DNA of 64,000 bases from Malurus cyaneus samueli (Eukaryota > Chordata > Aves > Passeriformes > Maluridae): positions 460,843 through 524,842 of the forward strand of contig VKON01000207.1 of assembly GCA_009741485.1 (NCBI GenBank). The letters run 5' to 3'. The notes beneath the pieces are model-generated. The model did not search any database. It was not told the origin of the DNA and saw only the letters and a program-made list of their open reading frames with translations. The position numbers and the translations under genes were made by a program. Shown one piece after another: positions 22,347-34,482 of the stretch; positions within the stretch are counted from its first letter, which is position 1; each line of letters begins with the position of its first letter.

Positions 22347-25300
22347 AAAACGGAAGTTCCCAAACCAAAACGAATTATAGGAATTGAAAGTAGAAAACAT
22401 GCTTACTCCACAAGTGTATTCCAGTCTATTAGCCTTTTGTTGCTGTGCATCATGCCAACTATATGTGGAAGATTTTTTTCTAAATGCCTCTCATTACATG
22501 TGAAAATGATAATAAGTCTAAGCTGATACTAAGAAACAGGTATTGCATGAGTATTCACCTTGCATTCTGGACATGCAACGATCCATTGTGTAAAAGTGCT
22601 TCCTTCCATTACAGGTTTTTATTGTTAATAATCTGTCAGACCTTCATGTAAATGCTGACTCACAGTGGTGTGCAGCAGAAGTCTTCAAAATATTTTTTAT
22701 GTTGATTAAAAGATGAGAGAAGAATTGTGAAGAATAAATTGATATAAATGCATTTAAGGCAGGCAGTGTAGTGGATAAATGGTTGGGAAATAAACCTGTT
22801 TACTGGGTATCAAGTGTAGCACTGCTGTTTTGGAAGCATAAATGTGAAATACGCTTAAGCTGCATGTGTTTTATATCTCCTTATACCAAGGGCTACGTGA
22901 CACAGCCAGAGTAGATATCTATGGATTTTTTTTTCCTTAAGAAAACCTATAAAAATTCAAAGCTTGATTTTCTCCTTCCTTTCCTTAAGTAGTCCAGCAG
23001 TACCACCGCTGATGTCAATGGTGTTACACCAGTTAAAATGGGGTGAGAGAGAGGTGAATAGCATTGCAATTTAATTGTTTCATTCCAAGGTATTATTTTC
23101 TTTTTAGGGTTTAGTTCTGGTACCTCTTGCAAAAAAACAGATGAGACTGTTCATTTGATATTATGCTTTTCATTTTGAAGGTGAAATGGAAACTAATGTA
23201 TATTTGCAAAGACTGGTGGATGGTATTTTGGGGTGCCCAGGTGTGTATCAAGTGGTTGCTCAGCCAAGCGATGTGTGTGTAGGAAAAATGTTTGTCATGG
23301 TTATTTGTAAAGATCCAGTGTGGAGGATGGGTTTCTGACTTTTATTGCACCTTTGCTTGGAAACATTAAAATTTCTCACACGTACTTCATCCCATAATAT
23401 AGACAATTCAATTTTATATTTGGCCTATTTTTTTTTCCACTACATTGCCTCAGCACAATCTCCTTTCCCTTTTGTTGTGCCAACATGGCACCACCTGCTA
23501 TTCAAGAACAACTCCCACATTTTTTTAAATGTTTACAAGTCCTCTTACTTATTAATTTCCCTGCACTGCCTCTGAAAATTTCACCTTAACAGCAGATGGT
23601 AACAATTATAGGATATAATAGATTTCATATGGATATTAATAATTGTCTTTAAATTATTAAAAAAGATAGTGAGGAAGGGCTCAACACAGAGAGAGTACAC
23701 ATCTATAATTACCCCCATATAAATATATTACTATTACACAATTTCCTCACAACATATATTTAATAAGTCTCCTAATTCTGTTAAGCATATCTTTTAAAAT
23801 TATGACCCTACAATCCCTATATGTATTAAAGTCGCTTAGATTTATGATAGCTGTAAACATTTAATGATTGAAGATTAAATGCACAGGAGAGTATTAATAC
23901 CTGAAGATTTAATTAATTCAACATGAAGGAGATGAAATTTAAAATTAATTTTAATATTGCTGCATAAAGTTAACACTTTTGAACCTAATCACAAGACCTT
24001 TCTTTCTTCTTTTTGCATCTTGAGTTTGATTCTACTTTCCTGTTTCTCCTTCAAAATACCAGACACTGATTTAAAGAAAAATTAAAACAAAAATTGAAAA
24101 TAGGTCAATAATAAAACATGCATCTGGCAGGCATTCTGTAGGAGTTCAAAAATATTCCTGTGATGTATATAAGAAATGCAGAAATACCTGAGGAAATAAC
24201 ATTACCTCAAATAGGAAACTAGTGATAACCAAACATTTTGCTTTTTCTTCATTCCTTTTTGTTTTGTTTGGTTTGGTTTTTTTTTTTTTTTTAGTTTTCT
24301 TGCATTTAGAGTCATCAGGAAATAGTTATATACCAGCAGCGAAAAGCTTTTTCTTCTTCATCAGAGATCACAACAAATGGAAAACACATCGGTAGACATC
24401 ATATGCCTCATATTACTCCAGGTTACCTCGTCAATCTAATCCATAACTTTTGTAATGTGATGTTGTTAAATATTCTTCAGGTTTACGTTCTACCTCAGTC
24501 CAGATCCATGGATAACTGATCCTCATAATCATTGTGGAATCACTCATTGATGTATTTGATACAGTTTAATGGATAGATTGCTGATTATGCTTTCTATTAA
24601 TATGACTTTAAATTTTATTGTGTATCACACCTTTGTTCATTAATTTTCCTTTTCCACATGGCAGTATGCACATATATTGTATTGCCTCGGACACTGACTC
24701 CTCCAGGACCAATACAGTATAAGTTTCTGGACTAAACCTTTTCTAATAAGGCAAGCTTTAGCAGGAATATTTTTTCTCCCCCATGTTGATTTGTTCCAAA
24801 CACTCAAAAAACCAGTACTGAGCTAAGAATAGGAGGACACAATTATCTGCAGTAACCTAAATACATAAAGTAGCTTTATTCTCTATCCCAAAATGGAGTC
24901 CTCAATAAACTCTGCTTCTCACCCTTTCTTAGTGTATGAAAAGACACCCTTCCCTCCAACCTTTCTCTCTAAATGACTTTAGTAGCAACAAAAATCACAC
25001 TAGGATACACACTAAGGCAAGTAACATATTTAGTGTGCAATTATTGCTTCCCTTATTGCATTCCAGCTATGCTGATGTTAGGTTGAGCCCTCATTGCGTG
25101 AATGGAAGGGTGCACATTACTATCCAACACAAGTGTACTTATTTAACATGTTGCTCCATTTATGCAAGCTAGACATACACAGCTGATCCACCTTCCCTTC
25201 ACATTGTCAAGGTTATAACAGTGGACATAATCAAGTCATATTTTCTTGTGGAGTAAGAGTGATTTTAGCAAAGAAGGGATGGAGAAATTAATTCATTCTC

Positions 25301-26159
25301 TTTGGAAAGACAGCCAACATTTTCAAAGAACAAGTACTGCCATTAGTACAGTTTCTCTAAGTCTTTCATTTTTGGGAATATTGCTGGTGATGAAAATATT
25401 GCAGAGCCAATCAAACCATAGTGCCATACAGTAAATCCACGCTAGGAGCCCAGTGTTAATATAACCCTTAATGTATTATTCATTAAGAGTTGATGTGTAA
25501 GCAATTAGAGAACCATGTTTCAAACCCAGCCATCTGGGGTAAATACAACAATAAAAACAACAATAATAATGATAAAAAATAAACATAGATTTTACTGATC
25601 AAACTAGTAAGCTTTGAATCATCCCCGAATCCATAATCAATGAAATTCTCCTTCATTAGATGCATCAAAGATCTCAAACCTTATCTGATCAGCTTTGTAG
25701 GCTCTCAGAATTTCTGGAGGAAATAACTGACTGGTGCGCAACCAATAACTGAACGGAGAAGCTGATTAAGGACACTTACTTAAATGCAAAACCTTACTGA
25801 ATATTCATATGATGCCTGTGTTTATACAAATTAAAGCAAAAGAAAGCCCAAGAGGATTGGTTGCCATAGTCCACAAAATACTATGTACAGTAAGAAAATA
25901 GAGAGAGTGACAAATCTTGAAAATTATAGCCAGAAGAGAATGAAGATACAGTAAAATAATAAAAGTATACAATGAATTACAATTCAGAAGTTTTATTTAA
26001 GCAGTGATTTTCAAGCCTATCAGATATTTTATGCAATTACAAATTTACAGTTATCACCTTCTACAAGATAGACCACTGACGTTTGTCAAATTCTGCTACT
26101 GTGTAAACAGAGTCCTTAAGCATAACAAGCACATGAAATGTCTCAATGAACTAAATTAA

Positions 26160-26678
26160 TGGGGGCGAACACTCCCAAGTTCCAGCAACCCCCTTCTTTC
26201 CCCACCGAGGTCCAGAGACGAACTTTTCCACAGAGAGGAAAGTGAAAAGAAAAATACATTTATTTAACAAAACAACAACAATAACAACAAAATATGCCCC
26301 CAAAGAAAGAGGGAAAAGAAAATTATAAAACAAACAAACAAAAAATAAAACTGTGGGACCAGCTGTTGGATCTTAAGTCTTTTTCTTTCCTCCTGGGAGT
26401 GCTTCCCCCTCCGGGGGCCCCAGAGGGTGGACCGAGTCTCTCCAGTGTTCTCTGGAGGATCTTTCTCGCCTGTCCGCCAGAGGAATATTTAATCCTCAGA
26501 TGATGAAAAAAATCGAAATAAACAAATCCAAGAAAAGGAACAAAGGAGCAGTCCCAGAGAGCAGCAGCTTCCTCCCGCTGCTGAGCCAGGGTCCCCCTCC
26601 AGAGATGTGTGTAACTTGTACCTCTCCCTCCCACTGTCCCTGAAGGGAGGAACACCACAAAAAAACAGAGCAGTCTCA
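26160..26678 (-). mobile_element. Solo LTR with target duplication (left arm)
   Basis: On the minus strand it starts TGAGACTGCTCTG and ends GTTCGCCCCCA (TG...CA). ACTAA after 26,678 and ATTAA before 26,160, read on the minus strand as TTAGT and TTAAT, form a 5-bp target duplication with one mismatch. An intact AAATAAATG polyadenylation signal lies near the end on the minus strand. The order of elements (purine-rich GGGAGGGAGAGG, a T-rich TTTTGTTGTTATTG stretch, then AATAAA) fits a passerine ERVL-like LTR. No internal sequence is present. The mirror copy is 39,401-39,938. Confidence 0.75.
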
Positions 26679-27226
26679 ACTAATGTGTAGTTACGAAGGG
26701 TTGTTTATCTTTCCTCTAACATAAGCAGATAATAGGATACAAATACTCAGCTACCCTAGACAGTGAAAAGCAATTACAATAAAATAATGGTGTAATGCTA
26801 AGAGAGAACATATGGCCTCTTGTAACAGGTGAGGTTTTGTCTCAAGATAAACAATAGTGAATAATATGTCAATAGGAGTAAATTTATCTTGTCCATATCT
26901 TCCTTTTGTTGTGCAGTTGCTGCTTCCAGATGCAGGCTTGTATGTGATTACTGTTGCGCTAGTCTTTCCCCAGCCTAAAAATACTTCTAATGACCGTGGG
27001 TTTTTATAATAAAAACAAAAAATACAGATGAAATGTATAAAAATGTTATTTTCTCAAATCATGTTGAATATTTCAGTCCAATTCTTATTATGGTAATCAC
27101 CAAACTTATAATGTTTTTTACAATGCCATACTTCAGAATCAGAATTATACAGCATATCCGCATGCCATATTCTCAATGAAGCAGATTATGTGATAGAAAT
27201 ATAACTTTATGTAGTACAATTTAAGT

Positions 27227-27367
27227 AGTCTTTTACATCTATTCCCATCAACAAATTACACTTTCAGGAGAGGTTCTCATTGCTGATAATTGCAAATGGT
27301 AAGTCTTTTACATCTATTCCCATCAACAAATTACACTTTCAGGAGAGTTCTCATTGCTGATAATTGC
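27227..27367. repeat. 75-bp-period tandem duplication (left arm)
   Basis: A 67-bp unit starting AGTCTTTTACATC occurs at 27,227-27,293 and again at 27,302-27,367 with 8 bases between, differing by a missing G. The same duplication is mirrored at 38,688-38,830, so it predates the inverted duplication (or shows both arms are one sequence). Confidence 0.9.
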
Positions 27368-27858
27368 TTATTAACAGTGTCATTGTAATTCAAGATTTAA
27401 GAAGGATCAGATGAATAATTTCATATGATGCATTTGAATTATGTGTCAGTAAGTACATCTGGCTTTTACTGGTGTTTTTCACAATATATATTGTCTGTTA
27501 GCAGATAATTCATTGAAATAAAACAACACCACAACAACAAAACCAACTGCTGCTCCCTGGCATGCAAGAACTGAGACCACTGGTTTTTCTAAGCGTCATG
27601 GTAAGATGAGCTCAGAACAAATGACCATTCTCAGAAAGTGGAATGATGTCCCACAGCAGAAAATTGAGGATCACCCTTGAGTCATCACTGCTGACATTTC
27701 ACTGCCATTTTTATTTTGCTTCGTGAAGACAAGTTCATTTCCCATTCCACATGTTTCACTAGTCCTAGAGGAACTGAGGATTTTTGCCATAAACAGCTTA
27801 TGACTTCTTAGCCCTTGTTTGTGAGATTTACTGCTGCAAGGTACCGGTGGGTATGTTA

Positions 27859-28265
27859 CCACAGAATCACAGAATAGGTCAGGTTGAAAGGACCACAGGG
27901 TCCAAACTGTCTGCTAAACAGGGTCATCGCAGAGCACAGATTGTGTCCACCCAGTTTGAATAAATCCCCTGACGGAGACTCACAACCTCTCTGGCAACTG
28001 CTCCATTGGGAGTCATCAGCACAATAAAGAAGTTCTTCATGTTCAGGTGAACCTCCTGTGCATCAGTTTCTACTCATTGTCCTAGTGATTGGCACCACCA
28101 AAACCTGACTCCTCTTGACATGTCTTTGAATATTAAAGACATGGATGAAGTAAGTAGATACCTGAACAAGGCAAAGATGCTCTTGGCCAGGGATGTCAAA
28201 GACCATATGATAGCGAAGGTACAAAGCAGAGGTTCCCACATGCAGCTCAGGCTGCCCTGAGAGCA
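27859..28265 (-). mobile_element. CR1 LINE 3' end (left arm)
   Basis: Antisense CR1 begins CACAGAATCACAGAATAGG, followed by GGTTGAAAGGACC, CACAACCTCTCTGGCAACTG, AAGAAGTTCTTCATGTTCAGG and CTCCTGTGCATCAG, all hallmarks of the avian CR1 3' region. The copy is 5'-truncated and diverged; its 5' boundary is approximate. The mirror is 37,775-38,192. Confidence 0.8.
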
Positions 28266-29394
28266 GCAAGAGCAGACAAAGAAATCAGTGTTACCTGCTG
28301 GAAGGAATTATAATAATCACCAGCGGGGATTAATCAATTGGAAATATATGTATTTAAGGAAAACGCAAACTATAGGGACAACAAACATACCACTGGTTTC
28401 TTCTACATTGCCCACCGAATAAAAATTAGTGCAACACAAGGACTTTTACATTTTCAAGGTAGCCATACAGTACTGATTTACTACAGGAATCAAGTGCTCC
28501 CAAGTTTCTATTTCTTTTAAAAGATGTAAGTGTATAAAATTCTTGGTCAGAGAAACAATTCTCCCAGGCTGGAGAGGCAACAAGTGCAACATCATAAATA
28601 TTCAGCCACTGACTGAGCTGGATGTACATGAGAGCACTGATGCAAAGATTAGCAAAACATATTTCATTCATGTGATACATGGTCTGCAAACAAGCAGCAT
28701 ATTTAGAAAGCAGAAATAAGAGCAAAATATTAAGAAATTGGGAGGACCCTAATCAACTTCATTACTTCATGATGGGCAAAGTAGCATTAGTTCTGCGGTG
28801 CCAGCAGCAATTTTCCAATGATGAAGTGGGATGGGAATCAGTTGTGATAGAAGAAAGTTGAGTTATGGTTGCATTTCCAGTAGTCTTTATTTATTCTCTC
28901 ATCTTCCATGCATTTGCTTCTAACATTGGGAAAAAGTGATTCAGAAGTGCTAGGGACCTGACTGGAGGAGGAGGTTCCTTCTTTTGTGTTGTTCGTTTTA
29001 AAAGGCAATTTAACACACAGTAAAGCTGACAAAATTTGCCTTTTCAATTCTAGCTTTAGCAAAGATATGTATATGTCCTAATTCTGTAACCGGTATCTCT
29101 GCACTGTAGTCCTGTCAATCTCTCACCTTTTCAAGCATAATAAACCAATAAAGTAAATTACTGTAAGAATAAAGATACAGAGAAATCTGATCCATAAGTG
29201 ACTTGTTTTCCACCAACTAACTAAATGACACTTAGTCATTGCTAAGCCGGGGTGGGGGAAAAGTGATTAGGCAATTTCAGTGTGTGTATATTGAGTTTCC
29301 ATGCCAGGCTTTGGGTGTGGGTTTGCACTGAGTGGACTTGTGTGAGACTCTGTCAGATGCTTCTCCTTATCTAGCAGACCCAACCCCTGCAGTT

Positions 29395-29834
29395 ACAAAG
29401 AAAAAACATAGAAAGAAAAGAATAGTAACAGAAATAGGAATAGAATAGGAACAGAAAGAATAAGGAAGGAAAAGGAGAAGGAGAAAGAAGGAGAAGAGAA
29501 GGAAAGGAGAAGGAGAAGGAGAAGGAGAAGGAAAGGGAAGGAAGAAGAGAAGGGAGAAGGAGAAAGAGAAAGAAGAGAAGGAGAAGGAGAGGAGAAGGAG
29601 AAGGAGAGGAGAAGGAGAAGAGAAGGAGAAGGAGAAGGAGAGGGAGAGAAGAGAGAGAAGAGAAGGAGAAGGAAGGAGAAGGAGAAGAGAAGGAGAGAGA
29701 AGGAGAAGGAGAAGGAGAAGGGAGAAAGAGAAGAGGAGAAGGAAAGGAGAAGGAAAGGAGAAGGAGAAGGAGAGAAGAAGAAGAGAGAAGAAGAAGAAGA
29801 AGAAAGAAGAGAAGAAGAAGAAGAAGAAGGAGAG
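29395..29834. repeat. Giant purine tract, GGAGAA type (left arm)
   Basis: From 29,462 to 29,834 there are 373 bases without a single pyrimidine, built of GGAGAA, GAAGAA and GGAAAGG units. It begins after a mixed A-rich lead (29,395-29,461). Such mirror-like homopurine DNA can form triplex (H-DNA) and stall polymerases. Its mirror is at 36,134-36,529 (396 pyrimidines). The 160-169 codon S/L/F/P-only frames across it are not genes. Confidence 0.95.
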
Positions 29835-31100
29835 TTCTTTTGCAATTGTTCAAAGGAGTTGGTGAGAAATGTGAGAGGAAAAATCCTGCACATGAAGGTC
29901 ATGCGAGAGAGGGGGGAGCTGCACCGGCCTGTGCGATTTTTCGGCAGGACTGCTGTGCGGTCCGATCGAGTCTGAAGGCTCCCTGCCGTGCCCGTCGTCC
30001 ACTAGCCATGTCATACCAGCTGGGGATAGCAGCGATCTCTACTGCCCGCCGGAATGTAAGAAGCCCACTGGGGACTAGTTGAATTTGGCGTAGTGGTGGC
30101 GCCTTCAGCGACTTACCTCGGCTGGCTGCTGCGCGTGTGGCTCTGTGACGTCGCAGTTGGTGGCAATTGAGCTTTGAGACGTCTGAATTGTTCACCCCTC
30201 TCGCGTTTGTATCGATAGAGTCCCTCTCTCGCTGCACGTCCATGTCACCTGCTACCTGCAGAAAGACGATCGAGGTGCCTCGTTTTTGGGTGGTGGGGCT
30301 GGAGAGATGGTTGGAGCAATTTGTGCAGTGAGAGCTTTGTGGTTATGATGTGTGGTATTGGCGTGTTTGGAAGTTTGGACAGAGTTTCTATCTCACGTGC
30401 TTAAACGCGGTGGGAGGGTGCCGCCGAACCTCGAGACTGCCGAAGGAGAATGGACATCCTTGCTCACCTGGCGTTCAGTGCTACGAGTAGTCGACACAAC
30501 TAGCAGGTGGTGAGAGTGTTGTCAACCACTGTCTACCTCGACATGTGCGCTCATATAGTGGTGGTGAGGAAGTAGAGGCTGTGTTAGCGGGGGCGATAAG
30601 GCAATGCTGGATAATGGAGTTGGGCCTTGTGCTCTTAGGGTCTTTCGCGCGTAGAAAGAGTCGTGTGGTATTTATGGATGATGAGTTTCCATTTTTCTTC
30701 TCACTAGGTCGCATTCTCTCTTCGTTTGTTCCTGATGGTTGAGGTTAGCATGAGCAGTGATTGTAATTAATTCGGTGCTAGCTCTGATGGCCTGATTTGT
30801 GGCTCGATGACATTCCGTCGCGTAAAATCAGCATGCTCCAGCCACGATCTTGTTTGCGTGACTTGATGGCTCTGGTGCTCGCCATGTTCGCTGTCCGCGG
30901 CACATTAGTCTGGCAGAAGGCAGATGACCAGTAGATCCATTTTGTGCTGCCTGATCAGACTCAGATGCACTCCGGATTGCCTCCTGCTTCGTGGTCATGG
31001 CAACGTGCATTAAGCTCGCTCCTGCTCTTGGCTTTATTACTCCACTTGTCTAATTATTCTCTTCTGATCCTCAAGTTCACTTTATTCTATTCTCACGCCT
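29835..31100 (+). mobile_element. ERVL-type LTR, corrupted copy (left arm)
   Basis: Directly after the purine tract, TTCTTTTGCAATTG and TGTGAGAGGAAAAATCCTG match the reverse complement of the LTR at 35,290-36,133. From about 29,890 the match falls apart into frequent substitutions and indels, yet landmarks keep their order (ATGAAGGTCA, GATTTTTC, GGGATA..GATC, AGTTGAAT). The unusual CpG content of this copy is not found in the partner. The corruption is most likely technical. Confidence 0.55.
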
Positions 31101-31997
31101 TAGCCAGCCCATCTTCTGCTCCAAGCTCATAGAATGAAAAGATCTCACTTAAATTCCCCCTCCTGGTAGTGAGAGTGGCTCTCCTGTGAGCGCTCTTTAC
31201 CTCCAGTACTCTTCTGAGCTCAATAAAGGATGAGTTGGCTGATGCCCATCACGTCTCCTTCTGATGTTATCCATCTCATCTAGAGGCCTTTGGGAACAAG
31301 TTGATTAATCGCGTTTCAGTATCATTTAACTATAGGCGACCTGTCCCTTTATCCTCAATACATAGTATTAAATTAGTAGCTTGTGCGTGTGTTCAAGCAT
31401 GAGGATAGTCTCGTATCAGATACAGATGTTGCGGAAGCAATGAGACACTCATCCTATACCAAGATTTTATCGCGAAATTCGATCGTTACTCTCCTCCATG
31501 TGTGTGTTACCACTAGTATTTGGCTAAATCAGTTCGCCTATCATCTCACATTAACATGAAGTGATGAATCTCAAACCCTTTCTGACCTAACACACTTCCA
31601 TTCTCTTACATTTTGGAAAAGTCGTATTGAGATGTCTCCATAACAACGATTTGTTTCCTCGTCGTGTGTTCAAAGCAGCTGTCTATGTGGTACTCATCAC
31701 TGCTCAGCTGCTCGCGTCAGACAATATTATAGCCTCTTACAGCTTGCATGTAGTGCCTGCGTCTAATGGGGCAGCTATCTTTCCCGAGGTATCCGTATCT
31801 CCTTCGATCCTAGTCAGGTGTGTCACTACTTTGTCTTGAAATGCTGTGCCCTGCTGTTCCAAACCCAAACTATTACTCCTAATCAAGTAACTTCCCTGAT
31901 TTTCCCACCATACCCCAACCCATTTGAGTCCTCCTCTTGTGCATCATCATTCCATCTAGCTATTCATGAGGACTGGAAGTTTCATCCCATGTACAAC

Positions 31998-32250
31998 TGC
32001 GGGGCCCTTGCTGTTTTACAACAGTGTGAATGCGGTGTGGGGACTGGCTAGTGACACAGGTTGTATGGCGGTCAGTGACGCAGTGTAGGGCACGGATAGC
32101 TCGACGCAGCAGCCAACGGAGGTGCAACAGATTGTGAAGTGAAGCTGGCAATGGAATGGACCAGGATCATGGCGAGTGGACATGGGACTGCCTGCTGGCC
32201 ATGTGGAACTGGCTGAGGCGTGTGTGATGTGTAATGATGGCAGTTATATA
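31998..32250 (+). mobile_element. U3 part of alpharetrovirus-like LTR (left arm)
   Basis: Starts TGCGGGGCCCTTGCTG and continues TTTTACAACAGTGTGAATG as in the LTR at 17,782-18,059, then GCTGAGGCGTGTGTGAT. It ends before the TATA box and polyadenylation signal of that family, at the inner edge of the inverted repeat. This copy also shows base errors against its mirror at 34,222-34,482. Confidence 0.65.
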
Positions 32251-32765
32251 CGTTGATTTTGGTCTATTATACACTGTATATAAGATATATTTTTTCTGCT
32301 CTTGTTTAGCTGTGAAAATTTGAAAAACCCAAACAAGAGAGTATCTGAAATCTGAAATATTTTGGTAGAGTTTTTGATATCAAATGTCTCAGTTTTGTTG
32401 GCATAGTTTACTGCTCATCACAACAGACAGCATTGCATTTTATTTCCAAAGAAAATTAAGATCAGCATTCTTCAGTGTTTTTTCTCGGGTCACCAAAAAA
32501 AAAAAAAAAAAAAAGAAAAAAAAGAAGAGCTAATTAACTGTGTTGGAAAAGTGTTTTATGGAACTTGAATAAGAGTCATTGACTCTTATCAGGAGAAGAA
32601 CAAAAAAACCGACATGCCTTGCAAAACCAGTGTTGTTCTTAGGGGATACATCCACTTTTTTAGTGTGTACAGAAGATAGTGTTCATGCAGCTGGAAAGTT
32701 CAAACTTGCCATTTGGAACTTTTGCATATTTTATCCCCTGCCTTCCCTCTGCTATTTTATAAATA

Positions 32766-32845
32766 TGTGTGGGTGTATGTATATATATGTGTGTATGTTT
32801 ATGTATGTGTGTATGCATATATATGTGTATATATGTATATGGAAG
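32766..32845. repeat. TATG/TGTA microsatellite
   Basis: Interrupted TGTGTATG, TATATATG and TATGTGTG units run for about 80 bases inside the spacer. They give short Y/V/M-rich open frames that are not genes. Confidence 0.8.
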
Positions 32846-33689
32846 CCTGGGAGGCAGGAGGAAAAAATATGCCTGAATCTTTTATCCCAGTGACACAGAG
32901 CCCATGCTCAAGTTTACTCCTTTTGAGTTTGATTTTGAGTTAATAATCTGATATTTTCAAAAGAGCAGTGGACAGGAAGATTTTTGACCACTCAAGATTT
33001 TAATTTCTGCTAAAACACGTGTAGGTAGCTCATGAGTTCAGGTTGAAACACTTAGAAGAGTCTTTAGTCTTTAGTAATTCTATCAGAAAGTAAAATAGGA
33101 GAGCGACACGTTTTTTTTTGCTCTGAAAATAAGTATTCCAATCAGAGAACTGGAATCGTCACTTTTGTTCTGAATTTTCCTTCAACTAAAGGGACAATAC
33201 ATATCCTTTGAAACCTTCTTTAAACCCTCCCTGACTAGGTCATTCATCCTTAGCAGCCTGGGGATATAGAATACAAGGAAGGAAAGAAAAACAACCCCCA
33301 TAACTGGAATTCTTTGGTTTCTTTAAACAAAAATCCTGTTGCTGAATATCATGTATTTCACATTTATTTAGAAAATTATATAAAATGCATGCCAGATTAT
33401 TAATGCTCACTGCCAGGCTTGACAAATTTCATTTATGAAAACTGGCAATTACTTCTATTTCTCAGTTCCTATGCAAAAATACATTTTCCACAGGGACCTT
33501 AACTCCAACCCAGGTAGGCAGTCTTTAGACTTTGCAGGTCTACATTCACAGCACATAATCTGTACCTTCATATTAAAGAATGATGTTTCAGTGCTAGAAT
33601 CAGATAATCGATTTTTGTCCCTTCTTTTCTTCCCCCTGAACAGCTTTACCTTTTATGTCACTTGAAATTGACATTTTTCTAATCATGTT

Positions 33690-34221
33690 AGACTATGTGT
33701 TCATTCAAAGGGCCACTTGCAGCTGTAGGGATAAAATTACTTAAAAATTTCCTCATAGACCAGATGTTTTTCAAAGTAGCTGCTGTCAGACCTCCTGGAA
33801 TAGTAGAGTATCAAGATACTGGAACCCAGAGGTGGTTTTTGAAAGTAGAGCCTTATGTCTTTCCTCTTTCTAGTCTGGATTCTGGTTCTAGTCCTGGCTT
33901 CAAACAATCTTAGTGCTCCTCTGTTGTGGGTTTAAATTCCTCTCCTTTTGTTCCCTTTGGGAATTTTTTTTCTTCCCCCATTTGTCGCTGGGTTGCGTAA
34001 TCGCCAATCATCTTTTAATTGCTGGGTGTTTAAAAGACAATGATACCTATGGCCACACCCAATGGTCTGAGACAGCTTTGTGTGGTTGGGGGGGGGGGTG
34101 GATTGGGATGTTTGGGGTTTTTTGGCTTTTTTTCTTTTGGTGCGGGAGAGGGGGGTCCTGCTGAGGCGGTGGCATCCCGTTGGTGTTTGCTTCTTGCTTT
34201 GCTGCCTTGATCTCTCTCTTT
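33690..34221 (+). mobile_element. Possible ERVL-type LTR remnant
   Basis: The texture suggests an avian LTR: CATTTGTCGCTGGGTTGCG, AATTGCTGGGTGTTTAAAAG, a poly-G/T block (34,088-34,140), GGTGCGGGAGAGGGG and GCTTCTTGCTTTGCTGCC, then sudden transition into the alpharetrovirus-like LTR at 34,222. Neither end nor a target duplication is defined, so the call is tentative. Confidence 0.35.
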
Positions 34222-34482
34222 AGTAAGTAACTGCACAAGCAGTTACACCAATCACACACGCCTCAGCCAGTCACATGGCCAGGCAGCTCCCAATGTCCAC
34301 TCGCCATGATCCCTGTTCCATTTCATGGGCCAGCTTCACTTCACCAATCCTGTTCACCTCCGTGGCTGGCTGCGTCAGCTAGTCCGTGCCTACACTGCGT
34401 CAGCTAGACCGGCCCATACTGTGTCAGCTAGTCCAGTCCCCACACGCATTCACACTGTTGTAAAACAGCAAGGGCCCCCGCA
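34222..34482 (-). mobile_element. U3 part of alpharetrovirus-like LTR (right arm)
   Basis: On the minus strand it starts TGCGGGGGCCCTTGC and carries three spaced CAGCTAG..TGACGCAG-type units (plus-strand TGCGTCAGCTAGTCC near 34,373, TGCGTCAGCTAGACC near 34,397, TGTGTCAGCTAGTCC near 34,421). The 17,782-18,059 LTR has two of these units plus different spacing. It stops before the TATA box. The preceding bases are not purine-rich, so it was not a 3' LTR, or the neighbour was replaced. Confidence 0.65.

Larger units (their letters stand above)
19911..32250. repeat. Left arm of ~12-kb inverted repeat
   Basis: From the first base after the gap (CTACTAGCCAAG) to about 32,250 the sequence is the reverse complement of 34,222-46,361. 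I checked matching pairs at many points, for example 19,911/46,361, 20,110/46,160, 24,030/42,130, 26,160/39,938, 29,395/36,600, 31,570/34,840 and 31,998/34,482. Differences are mostly one-base indels in short homopolymers, plus one badly corrupted stretch (about 29,890-31,560). No gene is seen in either arm; the contents are transposon pieces listed separately. Confidence 0.95.
32251..34221. other. Spacer (loop) of the giant inverted repeat
   Basis: This is about 2 kb of single-copy DNA between the arms. It holds an A-run (32,495-32,523), a near-palindrome at 32,569-32,589, a TATG-type microsatellite (32,766-32,845), a run of 11 G (34,088-34,098) and a possible LTR at the right end. No exon or RNA gene is seen. 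Confidence 0.7.

Noticed and set aside
29371..29902. 160- and 169-codon minus-strand frames
   Set aside because: They are the same tract in the mirror arm, again S/L/F/P only.
32569..32589. Near-palindrome ATAAGAGTCA-T-TGACTCTTAT near the loop
   Set aside because: It is short, lies about 0.7 kb from the midpoint of the inverted repeat and does not pair with any boundary, so I do not think it caused the fold-back.
32713..32943. Y/V/M-rich repeats reminiscent of a membrane peptide
   Set aside because: They are the translation of a TATG/TGTA microsatellite.
34360..34445. Regularly spaced repeats that might be a CRISPR array
   Set aside because: There are only three imperfect units with short variable spacing, within a retroviral U3, in a vertebrate genome.
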